From: Paenibacillus sp. G2S3
GTDB lineage: Bacteria; Bacillota; Bacilli; Paenibacillales; Paenibacillaceae
Direction of reading: 5' to 3'
Assembly: GCF_030123105.1 (NCBI RefSeq)
Contig: NZ_CP126095.1
Location: forward strand, 2,914,001-2,978,000
Length of the DNA stretch: 64,000 nt
Below the pieces are notes generated by a model, which saw only the letters and a program-made list of their open reading frames with translations, ran no database searches and had not been told where the DNA came from. Shown one piece after another: positions 16,065 through 24,414 of this stretch (positions are counted from its first letter, which is position 1; every line of letters starts with the position of its first letter). The translations under genes and the position numbers were made by a program.

Positions 16065-16853
16065 TTAAGCTTCTAAACAGTAGGCTTGTAGCTGCTTGCG
16101 CTTGTCAGCAGTCATTCCGAATTCCTGTTCGAGGAAAGCATCCACACTTTTATAGCGCTCGTCGATGGCAGAGAAAATGGCTTCCATAAATTCTCTGCGC
16201 AATATAAGCGCAGCCATAACAGTATCCACTTCCGTAGGGGATAGATGTTGTGAGGCTTGCTTTTTTATTTGTTCATTCATAGGACCGAGTGTCTGATTGG
16301 AGAGCAGGTAGTCTTCTATAATTGTCTCTCTCGGAACCCCGAGTGCGAGGAAGATAAACGCTGATCCAACGCCAGTGCGATCTCTTCCACCGGCACAATG
16401 ATGCAGGATACTGAATGCCTCTGGAAGCATAATGGTTGCCATAAGTCGCTTAAAGGAAGGGTTATTAAAGGCCATATCCAAATACATATTAACCAAGAAA
16501 TCTGTCGTGAAATGTTCAAGGAATCCAGAACGAACCACATCTCTCATGTCTCCAGGAACCTCTTGTTTTAAAGCAGGTACACAAATGTTATTGACCCCTG
16601 GAATGACCGGATCTGGTTTTAAACGAACTTCTTCTATCCCTCGATAATCAAATATGGTCTTAATTCCAAGTGATTTAAAGAGTTTTATATCATGATCGGT
16701 CATTCCTGTTAATTCAGCTGATCGAAAAAATAAACCGTATTTGACTTTACGGCCATCTGAGGTGGTGTATCCGCCCATATCTCGGAAATTGAGGACGCCT
16801 TTAAAGGGGAGAACACGACGCTTAGAATCTGTTGTTTCTAGTTTCTGGTTCAT
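16065..16853 (-). CDS. Tyrosine-protein phosphatase (Y_phosphatase3 type)
   Basis: 262 residues of the family that includes MptpB and Listeria LipA. Visible are NFRDMGGY (residues 22-29), RSAELTG, and the phosphate loop HHCAGGRDRTG with nucleophile Cys153 and Arg159. The extra acidic Asp158 in the loop is typical of this group, which can also act on phosphoinositides. No signal peptide is seen, so it appears cytosolic. It is monocistronic; a TACTATATATAGTA dyad lies 85 bases upstream. Confidence 0.9.
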   Translation of the reverse strand: MNQKLETTDSKRRVLPFKGVLNFRDMGGYTTSDGRKVKYGLFFRSAELTGMTDHDIKLFKSLGIKTIFDYRGIEEVRLKPDPVIPGVNNICVPALKQEVPGDMRDVVRSGFLEHFTTDFLVNMYLDMAFNNPSFKRLMATIMLPEAFSILHHCAGGRDRTGVGSAFIFLALGVPRETIIEDYLLSNQTLGPMNEQIKKQASQHLSPTEVDTVMAALILRREFMEAIFSAIDERYKSVDAFLEQEFGMTADKRKQLQAYCLEA

Positions 16854-16937
16854 TTTCGTACCACCTTTGGTTGGTTATTGAATAGGCTATTCTAAAATGT
16901 AGAAAGGGTGTCGCTTAACATTAAAGTTTGCACTTAA

Positions 16938-16951
16938 TACTATATATAGTA
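16938..16951. promoter_or_regulatory. Palindrome upstream of the phosphatase gene
   Basis: TACTATATATAGTA is a perfect 14-base dyad in the gap between divergent genes at 16853 and 17071. It could be an operator, or AT-rich promoter sequence that happens to be symmetric. Confidence 0.3.
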
Positions 16952-17070
16952 CCATGATAAATGCCAACAAAAAAACATAGCAAAAAGGTCACCTTTTCTG
17001 TAAAATCGTTTGCAATATCATGTCGCGCTATTGCGCTGCATACGGAAAATTTCTAGTAGGAGTGTGTAAA

Positions 17071-17892
17071 ATGAATTTAAAAGAAAAGTTGATAGTAATA
17101 AAAGAAAATGGCTACCAAGCACCTCCCGATACATTCCAGTTGATCCAAGAAATGATACATAACATCGGTTCTGTGGATGCCGAGCTGCGTGATGACCTAA
17201 TTTATACAACCTTATCACATTGGATACCTACTCATTCTCTAACTGTAAACGAACTAGAACAACTTCTACCCGTTATTTTGGATAATAACCATTTGCTTTT
17301 TAAGCTTGGTGAAACAAATACAGACTCTGTCTTTACTCGATCTTTCTCAATGCTAGTCATACCACTCGTCTTAGTGAGACATAGAGAAGCACCGTTTCTC
17401 TCAAGAGAGCAAATACATCAGATAAAAGAGAAAGTATTTTACAATGTACAAGAAGAGCGAGATTACCGTGGGTATGACGAAGAAAAAGGCTGGGCTCATG
17501 CCATAGCCCATGCAGCAGATGCTTTAGACGATTTAGCTCAATGTTCCGAACTGGATAACAATGACCTCATAACGATTCTCAATTTGGTTTACGAAAAGAT
17601 GACCATAACAGATCGAATTTACTCCGATGGGGAAGATGAGAGAATGGTAAGACCCATAATTAGTGTTTTAAATAGAAAAATACTTAGTCAGACTTATGTA
17701 GAGCAATGGATTCAAAGTTTTGGTGATGTGGAGAAAAATCCCGAATTTCTTCCCGCCTTTAGGCAAAAAAATAATATAAAGAACTTTTTGAAAAGCTTAT
17801 ACTTTCGAGTTAAGTTTTATAAAGTAGATGCCGATCTCTGCCCAACTATTGAGCACACATTATATAAAGTAGAAAAAGTATACTATTCCTAA
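17071..17892 (+). CDS. DUF2785-like helical protein
   Basis: 273 residues from ATG 17071, which has TAGGAGTG upstream; the frame extends to 17020 without a start signal. It is a soluble, all-helical protein. The central GYDEEKGWAHAIAHAADALDDLAQ and the late HTLYKVEKVYYS match my memory of the DUF2785 family, which has a HEAT-like helical fold. No enzyme motif is visible. It is monocistronic, ending in a bidirectional terminator. Confidence 0.7.
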   Translation: MNLKEKLIVIKENGYQAPPDTFQLIQEMIHNIGSVDAELRDDLIYTTLSHWIPTHSLTVNELEQLLPVILDNNHLLFKLGETNTDSVFTRSFSMLVIPLVLVRHREAPFLSREQIHQIKEKVFYNVQEERDYRGYDEEKGWAHAIAHAADALDDLAQCSELDNNDLITILNLVYEKMTITDRIYSDGEDERMVRPIISVLNRKILSQTYVEQWIQSFGDVEKNPEFLPAFRQKNNIKNFLKSLYFRVKFYKVDADLCPTIEHTLYKVEKVYYS

Positions 17893-17947
17893 TTAAGAAA
17901 CAAGAGAGGAACGGATTCTGGTGCATACATAGGATCAAGTTTATTAA

Positions 17948-17975
17948 AAAAAGCCCACAAATATATGGGCTTTTT
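17948..17975. terminator. Bidirectional terminator between converging genes
   Basis: AAAAAGCCCA (17948-17957) pairs with TGGGCTTTTT (17966-17975). A-rich and T-rich flanks allow use on either strand. Confidence 0.9.
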
Positions 17976-17982
17976 AATTTTT

Positions 17983-18711
17983 TTATCGCAAAATATAACC
18001 CCCATCCGGAAACAAAGTGCTTCCTGTTGTATAGTTATTAGTCATCAAATAAATGGTTGTATGTGCTGCTTCGTCCGCATGGCCGACCCTCCCAAGAATA
18101 TTTATATTCGTATATTCGTCGTAAGCTTTGTCTCTAGTTTCCTGTTCTGCACCTTCCCAATTAAAGTTGGTATGAATGGTGCCTGGGGAGATGACATTTA
18201 CCCGAATCGGAGCTAATTCTACAGCCAATGCTTTTCCCAGACTCTCAATTGCACCGTTACAAGCCGCGTAGGAGGCACCGTCTGCAAGGGGTCGTTGGCC
18301 GAATGCGCCAGACATCAGAACAATAGAGCCAGTTGGACTTATATATGGGATCGCGTATTTCACAGCATTATATTGAGGCCAGAACTTTGCATTAAAGCAG
18401 CTATGCGCAATCTCTAAGCTTGAAGTAATCGGTCCTCTAACATAAGAGGCGCCGGGAGTGAACAAATGATCGAAGCTGCCGATTTTTTCAAAAAAAGACT
18501 TTAAGTCTTCTTCATTTTGATTATCAAGCGAATGAGTTTCGGTAGATTCGGACCCTAGAATTTGTTGAGCTTTTTCTAATTTATCTTGTGAACGCCCAGC
18601 GATTATGACATATGCGCCTTGTTCAACAGCTTGTTTGGCAGTCGCGAGCCCTATTCCGGAGCTTCCTCCTATAATGACGATTCGCTGGTTTTTTAATGAA
18701 ATACTGGACAT
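17983..18711 (-). CDS. SDR family oxidoreductase lacking the catalytic lysine
   Basis: 242 residues with a normal Rossmann cofactor loop GGSSGIG (residues 15-21) and an Arg at 40 suggesting NADP(H). The catalytic Ser134 and Tyr148 are present, but the YxxxK lysine is Asn152 (SYAACNGAIE). The usual NNAG segment is TPGAS. PG-x-IHT and the C-terminal PDGGY are normal. It may be a weak or specialised enzyme. It is divergent from an HxlR regulator, with paired operators between them, a common arrangement for stress-inducible SDR genes. Confidence 0.88.
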   Translation of the reverse strand: MSSISLKNQRIVIIGGSSGIGLATAKQAVEQGAYVIIAGRSQDKLEKAQQILGSESTETHSLDNQNEEDLKSFFEKIGSFDHLFTPGASYVRGPITSSLEIAHSCFNAKFWPQYNAVKYAIPYISPTGSIVLMSGAFGQRPLADGASYAACNGAIESLGKALAVELAPIRVNVISPGTIHTNFNWEGAEQETRDKAYDEYTNINILGRVGHADEAAHTTIYLMTNNYTTGSTLFPDGGYILR

Positions 18712-18801
18712 TTTTATCTACTCCGTTCATAGTTAAATGGACTTTTAAGTTCTGTTTTTTATTATTAGGTATAAAAGAAATTCTGCACAGTACGCACTTT
18801 T

Positions 18802-18830
18802 TTCGTACTAGGTACGATTGTTCGTACTAG
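18802..18830. promoter_or_regulatory. HxlR-type operator repeats
   Basis: TTCGTACTAG occurs at 18802-18811 and again at 18821-18830 (19-base period, about two helical turns). The first overlaps the perfect dyad CGTACTAGGTACG (18804-18816). A further GTACG is at 18790. The site lies between the divergent SDR and hxlR-type genes. Confidence 0.7.
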
Positions 18831-18866
18831 CTGTGAAATAGATTAACTATCGAAAGAGATGATCAC

Positions 18867-19205
18867 ATGGATTTACTGGAGCCGAGATTGGCCGGAGTGC
18901 TTACAACGCTTGATAAGATCGGTGGAAAGTGGAAGCCGCTCATTTTATTTATTTTATTGATAGATGGTACCAAACGATTTGGCGAACTTCGACGGATTAT
19001 TCCAGATGTCTCTCAAGGGACATTAACTAAGCAACTACGGGAGCTTGAAGAGGATCAACTTATCGATCGTGTGATTTTTCATGAGCTTCCATTGAGGGTG
19101 GAATATAGTATTTCAGAACATGGCAAATCACTAATTACTGTTTTGGATAGCATGTGTGGCTGGGGAAGGATGCATCAGGAGTATTTAAATAATACAAACA
19201 AGTAA
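18867..19205 (+). CDS. HxlR family transcriptional regulator
   Basis: 112-residue winged helix protein of the HxlR/DUF24 family. Visible are [18 protein letters not shown] (residues 14-31), the recognition helix region [23 protein letters not shown] and the wing VEYSISEHG. The family cysteine usually near residue 5-15, used for electrophile or disulfide stress sensing, is missing; the only cysteine is near residue 95 (SMCGWG). Divergent from the SDR gene, with TTCGTACTAG repeats between, so it probably controls that gene and itself. Confidence 0.9.
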   Translation: MDLLEPRLAGVLTTLDKIGGKWKPLILFILLIDGTKRFGELRRIIPDVSQGTLTKQLRELEEDQLIDRVIFHELPLRVEYSISEHGKSLITVLDSMCGWGRMHQEYLNNTNK

Positions 19206-19232
19206 GGGGCGGACATTATTATAAATACTATT

Positions 19233-19679
19233 TTGCAGGACCCAACGGGTCAGGCCTATAAGACGCTGATACAGGTAGCTATGGAAGTGTGTGATGAATT
19301 TATTTTGGTCAAACGGGATCAGATGGAGTTAGAGCCAGAAGGATATGAACTATTGGAACGGTTACAGCCTTTTCTCAAAGAGATCGTCAAAGATGATTAT
19401 TGGCCGGGAACTCGGCTTATGGGACATTATGCAGATGTTTATTATTTTAGATGTTCACCGGATGCGGTCGATATCCTACTATCCTATTCTACGAGCTTGT
19501 ACTCATGGGTGCAGACTAGAGTGCCCGATGATCTTTGTTTTTTAAGACAGGGGCGACCGTGGTTAATCAATACAGCCCATGAAAGAGAAGGCCATATTGT
19601 AACGGATGTAGAAGAGGAGCTTAACAGACTGGAAGAGAGCGGATTATTGTTCCGTGACTTATCTGTGTTTTACCCTTAA
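19233..19679 (+). CDS. Conserved-looking protein of unknown function
   Basis: A soluble 148-residue protein, acidic, with no signal peptide or membrane segment. I do not recognise a family. The TTG at 19233 has no ribosome site, whereas AAGGGG lies at 19204-19209 just past the previous stop and the frame is open from 19206. The codons five to eight bases behind that site are ATT (19215, 19218), giving an N-terminus like (M)INTILQDPTG. Translation may begin at a rare ATT, or a start codon has been lost by mutation. It directly follows the hxlR-type gene, so it is probably coexpressed with it. Confidence 0.6.
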   Translation: MQDPTGQAYKTLIQVAMEVCDEFILVKRDQMELEPEGYELLERLQPFLKEIVKDDYWPGTRLMGHYADVYYFRCSPDAVDILLSYSTSLYSWVQTRVPDDLCFLRQGRPWLINTAHEREGHIVTDVEEELNRLEESGLLFRDLSVFYP

Positions 19680-19739
19680 TAAAGATAACAATGAGGCGAT
19701 GTTTGCAAAGACATAGTCTCTTTTTGTGCTGGAAATTTT

Positions 19740-19805
19740 TTGTAGACAAAATGGTCTACAAGTTGTAAACTCTAACTCAAATGGAAGGTCTAGGATTTGT
19801 AGACC
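19740..19805 (+). promoter_or_regulatory. Two BlaI-type operators ahead of blaI/blaR1-like genes
   Basis: Dyad 1 is TTGTAGAC (19740-19747)/GTCTACAA (19754-19761). Dyad 2 is GGTCTA (19787-19792)/TAGACC (19800-19805). Both contain the TGTAGAC half-site and lie 17-82 bases before the regulator start, as expected for autoregulation by a BlaI/MecI-type repressor. Confidence 0.8.
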
Positions 19806-19821
19806 AACGGGAGGTGCAGAC

Positions 19822-20184
19822 ATGAAGGATCTCAGATTGACCGAAATGGAAGGGAAATTTGCAGAGTTAATATGGGAACATGAACCGATCCCGTCTGGGA
19901 ATCTGGTGAAGTTGTGTGAATCCGAGCTGAACTGGAAGAAATCAACGACGTATACGATGTTAAAACGACTTGAAGCTAAAGAGATTTTTATCAATGATAA
20001 TGGTGTGGTAGGTTCTCTTATCAAAAAGGATGACTTTTATGCGGAGCAGAGCAAGGCTTTTGTGAAGGAAACCTTCGGCGGTTCGTTACCCAAATTTTTG
20101 GCTGCTTTCACAAAGAGCCGGAAATTAAGCGACAGCGAAATTGATGATGTTCTAAGACTAATCCATGAGCATAAGGAGGAGTAA
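19822..20184 (+). CDS. BlaI/MecI/CopY family repressor
   Basis: 120 residues from ATG 19822, which has GGGAGGTG upstream; the longer frame from 19726 would run through the operators. The winged helix is plain (LTEMEGKFAELIWEHEPIPSGNLVKLCE, then KKSTTYTMLKRLEAKEIF), with a C-terminal dimer domain. Known members repress until cleaved after signalling by a BlaR1-type metalloprotease. The partner gene starts three bases after this one. There is no beta-lactamase gene near, so the regulated response is something else. Confidence 0.92.
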   Translation: MKDLRLTEMEGKFAELIWEHEPIPSGNLVKLCESELNWKKSTTYTMLKRLEAKEIFINDNGVVGSLIKKDDFYAEQSKAFVKETFGGSLPKFLAAFTKSRKLSDSEIDDVLRLIHEHKEE

Positions 20185-20186
20185 CG

Positions 20187-22250
20187 GTGGATCAGCTGTT
20201 TGAACAACTTTTAAACATGAGCATTACGGGAAGTTATGTGATTGTGTTTATCATCATGGCACGGCTGTTCTTAAGAAAAGTTCCCAAAATCTTCTCCTAT
20301 GCCTTATGGTCTGTGGTTTTGTTCCGACTCCTGTGTCCGTTCTCTATTGAGAGTATATTTAGTTTTATTCCATCTGAAGTACAGAACTCACCTCTGAATA
20401 AGCAATTTACACAAATACCCCAAATCCAAAATGTAATCAACTCATCCGACATTATATCAACCGTACCTATCCCCGTACCCGCTGACCCCGCCACCTCTGT
20501 TAGTATTACTCCTGCAAATTCAACAGACGCATGGATTAACATTGGCCAATATATATGGCTGGTCGGAATTGCACTGCTGCTCATCTACAGCATTGTTGCC
20601 ACTGTTCAGCTTTCAGGAAACTTAAGAACGGCAACCCCTCTTTTCGAAAATGTATATGAGCATAACGGCATTTCCACACCTTTTGTATTCGGCTTACTTA
20701 AGCCTAGAATATACCTACCAAACGGTCTTTCTAATCATGAAAAAGCTTATATTATCAAACACGAGCAAGTGCATATTCACAGGTACGATCACATCATAAA
20801 ACCTCTCGGGTTTGCTGTTCTGTGTATACATTGGTTTAATCCAGTGGTGTGGCTTGCTTTTTATCTGATGAGTGATGATATGGAGAAGTCCTGTGATGAA
20901 AGCGTCATAAGACAGATGGGCAGCGGAATCAAAAAAGAATACTCGACCTCACTTTTGAACTTATCTACCGGAAAACGATTTATGAGCGGTTCACCACTTG
21001 CCTTTGGCGAGAGCAATACAAAAGGGCGAATTAAGAACATTTTAAATTACAAAAAACCTGCCTTTTGGGTTGTTCTAGTCGCAATTATTGTCGTGGGAGC
21101 GCTGTGTGTCGGACTCATAAGTAATCCGAAAAATGATCCATTAACCGTAAAGGATTATGCTCAGCAATTTATGGAGCAGAACATTACGAGCTATGAGAAC
21201 AATTCAGATATTAAAGTGATTGACAGTAAAATTACTAAGCTTGAAAAAATAGCATCGTTCGACGATATGATTGCCACACCTTTGGAAATTTGGAGTTTAG
21301 AATATCGCTTAAAACCGGATGATCCAAATAAGCTGACGATGGCGGAAAATATGGTCGATGGATTTATTACCGAAGAAGGAAGCATGGGAAAGCCGATACT
21401 TATTTTTTCCATTATGAATTCAACACTACAGTATCTTGGCATCATCAGGAGTGGAGAAAATGATATGTCTACACCAGCCGGTCAAGAAATGGCAGTGCGT
21501 GTGTTTCTTGAAGCAAACCATCAGCTTCCGCATGAAACTTATAGTGGGAAGCACATTTTAGTGAAATTCCCCTTAACGACAGGCGAAACAAGCCAATTGT
21601 TGTTATCTCAGCCAGCTGTTCAAGGAAAGACAGGAATTTGGAGTGTAGAACGCTGGAAGGATTCGAATGGAAATGAATATTACAATACACCTCAAACCGA
21701 TGTTACGATAGCTGAATATTATACCCGTCTGCAGACATTAGCTGATCAGGGGGAGGAACGAGCACTACTTGATCCATTACAGGTCGCCATAAATTATATA
21801 AGCAATGATATTGGAATGGGACAGCATATTAAGCTGGATCAGCTAGTGGTGAACTATAAGGCTACAGCTGATGATTATGCGATCACGCCCGAGAGTGCAT
21901 TAATGGGCTATGTTTTAAATCTTAAGTTAGAGAGTAACTCCTTTGATTTTGATAACATTGAATGGCTAACGATGGAGGATTCTGCTCGTTTTAAGGGGTT
22001 AAATATTAATCCAGACGAGGATATGCCCAATGGATTTTATATTCTCAACAAATATACGTATACCGACCCGTTAGAGGTTACAGATCAGACGAGATATTCC
22101 ATAGTGGACGCTAATATGGGTGCTCTAAAAGAGGTAAGCAAACAGGAGTTTATTGAATATTTTAAGCAATATACTGATATTGTACCCCCGTGTGTGATTA
22201 CTAAAAAAGACGGATATGTTACCAGCATTGCTGAGAAATATATGCCGTGA
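20187..22250 (+). CDS. BlaR1/MecR1-type M56 membrane metallopeptidase with a novel sensor tail
   Basis: 687 residues. Four membrane helices lie within about 1-310. The zinc peptidase motif HEQVH is at residues 192-196, with a downstream Glu in SDDMEKSCDE. After the last helix (about 290-310), about 375 residues face outward. That part is not the penicillin-binding domain of BlaR1; it starts NPKNDPLTVKDYAQQFME and includes repeated alpha/beta units. It probably senses an envelope signal and inactivates the BlaI partner; the ligand is unknown. A terminator follows. Confidence 0.88.
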   Translation: MDQLFEQLLNMSITGSYVIVFIIMARLFLRKVPKIFSYALWSVVLFRLLCPFSIESIFSFIPSEVQNSPLNKQFTQIPQIQNVINSSDIISTVPIPVPADPATSVSITPANSTDAWINIGQYIWLVGIALLLIYSIVATVQLSGNLRTATPLFENVYEHNGISTPFVFGLLKPRIYLPNGLSNHEKAYIIKHEQVHIHRYDHIIKPLGFAVLCIHWFNPVVWLAFYLMSDDMEKSCDESVIRQMGSGIKKEYSTSLLNLSTGKRFMSGSPLAFGESNTKGRIKNILNYKKPAFWVVLVAIIVVGALCVGLISNPKNDPLTVKDYAQQFMEQNITSYENNSDIKVIDSKITKLEKIASFDDMIATPLEIWSLEYRLKPDDPNKLTMAENMVDGFITEEGSMGKPILIFSIMNSTLQYLGIIRSGENDMSTPAGQEMAVRVFLEANHQLPHETYSGKHILVKFPLTTGETSQLLLSQPAVQGKTGIWSVERWKDSNGNEYYNTPQTDVTIAEYYTRLQTLADQGEERALLDPLQVAINYISNDIGMGQHIKLDQLVVNYKATADDYAITPESALMGYVLNLKLESNSFDFDNIEWLTMEDSARFKGLNINPDEDMPNGFYILNKYTYTDPLEVTDQTRYSIVDANMGALKEVSKQEFIEYFKQYTDIVPPCVITKKDGYVTSIAEKYMP

Positions 22251-22298
22251 TATATTCGTTGATGAAAAAAAGTTGAACCTGTATTTATAGCATAAAAG

Positions 22299-22323
22299 AA
22301 CCCGCATTTGGTGCGGGTTTTTC
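22299..22323 (+). terminator. Terminator of the first BlaI/M56 operon
   Basis: AACCCGCA (22299-22306) pairs with TGCGGGTT (22312-22319), followed by TTTTCT. Confidence 0.88.
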
Positions 22324-22352
22324 TGCATGTTCTTCAGCGTGTGTATCGGCGC

Positions 22353-22822
22353 TGGCTCGTTTACGTTACCTTCGGCAAATTGAATTCGGTTTTTCACATA
22401 CATTTGGCTTATTACGTTACCTTTGGCAAATAGTATTCGGTTTTTCGCATACATTTGGCTTATTTACGTTAGCTTCGGCAAATAGTATTCGGTTTTTCGC
22501 ATACATTTGGCTTATTTACGTTAGCTCGGGTTAATTGTATTCGATTTTTCACATACATTTGGCTTATTACGTTACCTACGGCAAATTGTATTCGGTTTTT
22601 CGCATACATTTGGCTTATTTACGTTAGCTCGGGTTAATTGTATTCGATTTTTCACATACATTTGGCTTATTTACGTTACCTACGGCAAATTGTATTCGAT
22701 TTTTCACATACATTTGGCTATTTACGTTACCTTTGGCACATTGTATTCGGTTTTTCGCATAGATTTGGCTCGTTTACGTTACCTACGGCAAATAGTATTC
22801 GGTTTTTCGCATACATTTGTCC
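22353..22822. repeat. Tandem repeat array 1 (about nine units of 51-52 bp)
   Basis: The landmark CATTTGGCT recurs at 22401, 22452, 22504, 22556, 22607, 22659, 22711, 22762 (GATTTGGCT) and 22814, so the period is strictly 51 or 52. Each unit reads roughly TTTACGTTACCT, CGGCAAATTGTATTCGG, TTTTTCGCATACATTTGGCT. The reverse complement is the unit of the larger array at 57571-58548. CGCATACA and TGTATTCG can pair across a T-rich loop, so every unit can form a hairpin. No gene is seen here. It starts 30 bases after the terminator of the M56 gene. Confidence 0.92.
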
Positions 22823-23000
22823 GTAAGCTCGACTAAAACATGTATTCTAAGGATTTAAGGTCCGCTCGGTCCGTCATCCCAAAGAGGCGTGTGCTTAATT
22901 AAAAACAGGGCCCCCATGGCCAATAGTTGAATATAGGCCCATCCCTTGAGTTCATTTCACATTTCTCCGCAATCTAGGAATTTTAAAAATTCTATTATAG

Positions 23001-23040
23001 CAAGCATAAACGCCTTTGGTGTTCTTAATAGGACGGTAGA
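23001..23040. repeat. Three-stem palindromic repeat element, diverged copy 2
   Basis: CAAGCATAAACGCCTT is identical to the reverse complement of the element at 7664-7715. The following TGGTGTTCTTAATAGGACGG matches it with a few changes, and the last arm has decayed. It lies immediately 3' of a broken gene on the minus strand. The rest of 22823-23000 shows nothing I can identify. Confidence 0.6.
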
Positions 23041-23042
23041 GT

Positions 23043-23285
23043 CTAGGCCATTGGCAGACCCAACTGTTTACGAAACTTATTCCGAACTACGACAGAAAGT
23101 GCATCTAGCTTGACAAGCTCTGCCTGAGCGTACGCCTCTTGAAGACCAATCTGCATAAGATGCAGTACATGTGATACGGATGCACCGCCAGCTCCATTTT
23201 CTTTTTTAACAATTACGTTACCTGCGAAATTTCTCCCCTTTATACTGATCTGACAATTTACAAAATTTGATATATTTAAAGAAAT
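23043..23285 (-). pseudogene. 5'-truncated gene remnant
   Basis: Reading minus, an 80-codon open frame runs from a TAG at 23286-23288 to the stop at 23043-23045. Its last 55 codons look like real protein: a glycine turn (ENGAGGASVSH), then an amphipathic helix HVLHLMQIGLQEAYAQAELV and RNKFRKQLGLP. No ATG, GTG or TTG occurs before the Met inside that helix, and the region where a start would lie is now the Fur promoter of the next operon. It is probably the tail of a gene whose front was lost. I do not recognise the family. Confidence 0.5.
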
Positions 23286-23288
23286 CTA

Positions 23289-23336
23289 TTGATAATTATT
23301 CTCATATGATTTAATATGATAACGATTCTCATTATC
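23289..23336 (+). promoter_or_regulatory. Fur-controlled promoter of the siderophore uptake operon
   Basis: TTGATA (23289-23294) and TAATAT (23312-23317) are 17 bases apart. A Fur box, GATAACGATTCTCATTATC (23318-23336), matches 16 of 19 consensus positions and covers the expected start of transcription. A second half-site, GATAATTATTCTCAT (23291-23305), overlaps the -35 spacer. Iron repression is expected. Confidence 0.88.
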
Positions 23337-23387
23337 ATTACTTTGCTATAAAGAATGATAAATAAAATAGAGACAGGGAGAGAGAAA

Positions 23388-24401
23388 ATGAATCAGAAAA
23401 AAGTTCTATTAGCAGGGGTATCAGCGGTCTTAGCTTTGAGTTTGGCGGCTTGCGGTAACAATGAAAAGGATAACGCAGCTTCAAAAAGTGCAAATAATTC
23501 CGCCGTAGCAGCAGAGGGAAATGCAAACAACAAAGAAAATGCGGCTCAGGAGGCAGTTGCCACTGAACAAACCATTACATATCTAGGTAAGGATTATGTA
23601 GTACCTGCAGAGATTCACAATATCGTAGCTGCAAGTCTGGAATCTATGGAAGATGCAGCAATCCTAGGAGTGAAACCTGTAGGCGTGCTAGCAATAGCAA
23701 ATGCTATTCCAGGTTATCTATCATCTGAATTAGCGGGTGCATCTTTAGTGGGGGATAAATTTGCTCCAAGTAATGAGGCGATCCTGCAGCTAGATCCAGA
23801 TGTTATTTTAGGGTCTTCCAAGTTTGGTGAAGATGTGTCAGGTGCGCTTAATAAAATTCAAACAATGATTCCTTATTCACATATCTCAACGAATTGGAAA
23901 GATAACTTGCTCTTATTGGGTCAATTATCTGGTAAGACTGCAGATGCAGAAAAGATTATTAGCGAATATGAAGCTAAAGCCGCAAGTGCAAAGGCTGAAG
24001 TAGGAGAAAAACTGAAAGATCAATCTATTTTAGTTATTCGTATTCGTGAGGGTAGTATGTGTGTGTATCCTGCGGGCGTATATCTGAATCCGGTTATTTA
24101 CGAAGATTTAGGTGCTACTATTCCTGAAGTTATAACAAATACTAAAGCTCAAGCTGAGCTTTCGCTAGAAGCTTTAGCGGAAATTAATCCGGACTATATT
24201 TTCTTGCAGTTTGAAACCAGTGAAAATACTGATAATGCAACAGCACTTGATGATTTAATTAAGAATCCGATCTTCAAAAGTGTAAATGCAGCCAAAAACA
24301 ATCATGTCTTTGTAAATGCTGTTGATCCGTTGGCGCAAGGTGGTACGGCTTGGTCTAAAGTAAGATTCCTGGATGCTGCAATTGAAAACCTGTTGAAGTA
24401 A
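23388..24401 (+). CDS. Iron-siderophore ABC transporter substrate-binding lipoprotein
   Basis: 337 residues from ATG 23388 (GGGAGAGAG upstream; the frame extends to 23355). A lipoprotein signal peptide ends LSLAAC, with the lipidated Cys near residue 22, followed by an Asn/Ala-rich linker. The rest is a FecB/TroA-like binding domain (IVAASLESMEDAAILGVKPVGV, LQLDPDVILGS, EINPDYIFLQFE). The context of two FecCD permeases and two trilactone-hydrolase-like esterases points to a catecholate siderophore such as bacillibactin (FeuA-like), which is inference. Confidence 0.92.
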   Translation: MNQKKVLLAGVSAVLALSLAACGNNEKDNAASKSANNSAVAAEGNANNKENAAQEAVATEQTITYLGKDYVVPAEIHNIVAASLESMEDAAILGVKPVGVLAIANAIPGYLSSELAGASLVGDKFAPSNEAILQLDPDVILGSSKFGEDVSGALNKIQTMIPYSHISTNWKDNLLLLGQLSGKTADAEKIISEYEAKAASAKAEVGEKLKDQSILVIRIREGSMCVYPAGVYLNPVIYEDLGATIPEVITNTKAQAELSLEALAEINPDYIFLQFETSENTDNATALDDLIKNPIFKSVNAAKNNHVFVNAVDPLAQGGTAWSKVRFLDAAIENLLK

Positions 24402-24414
24402 ATCCGAAGGTGCG

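Noticed and set aside
22125..22454. 109-codon minus-strand frame over the M56 gene end and array 1
   Set aside because: Formed from the stop-poor repeat plus antisense coding sequence; crosses a terminator.
22638..22826. 62-codon plus-strand frame inside array 1
   Set aside because: Repeat-derived, with no ribosome site.
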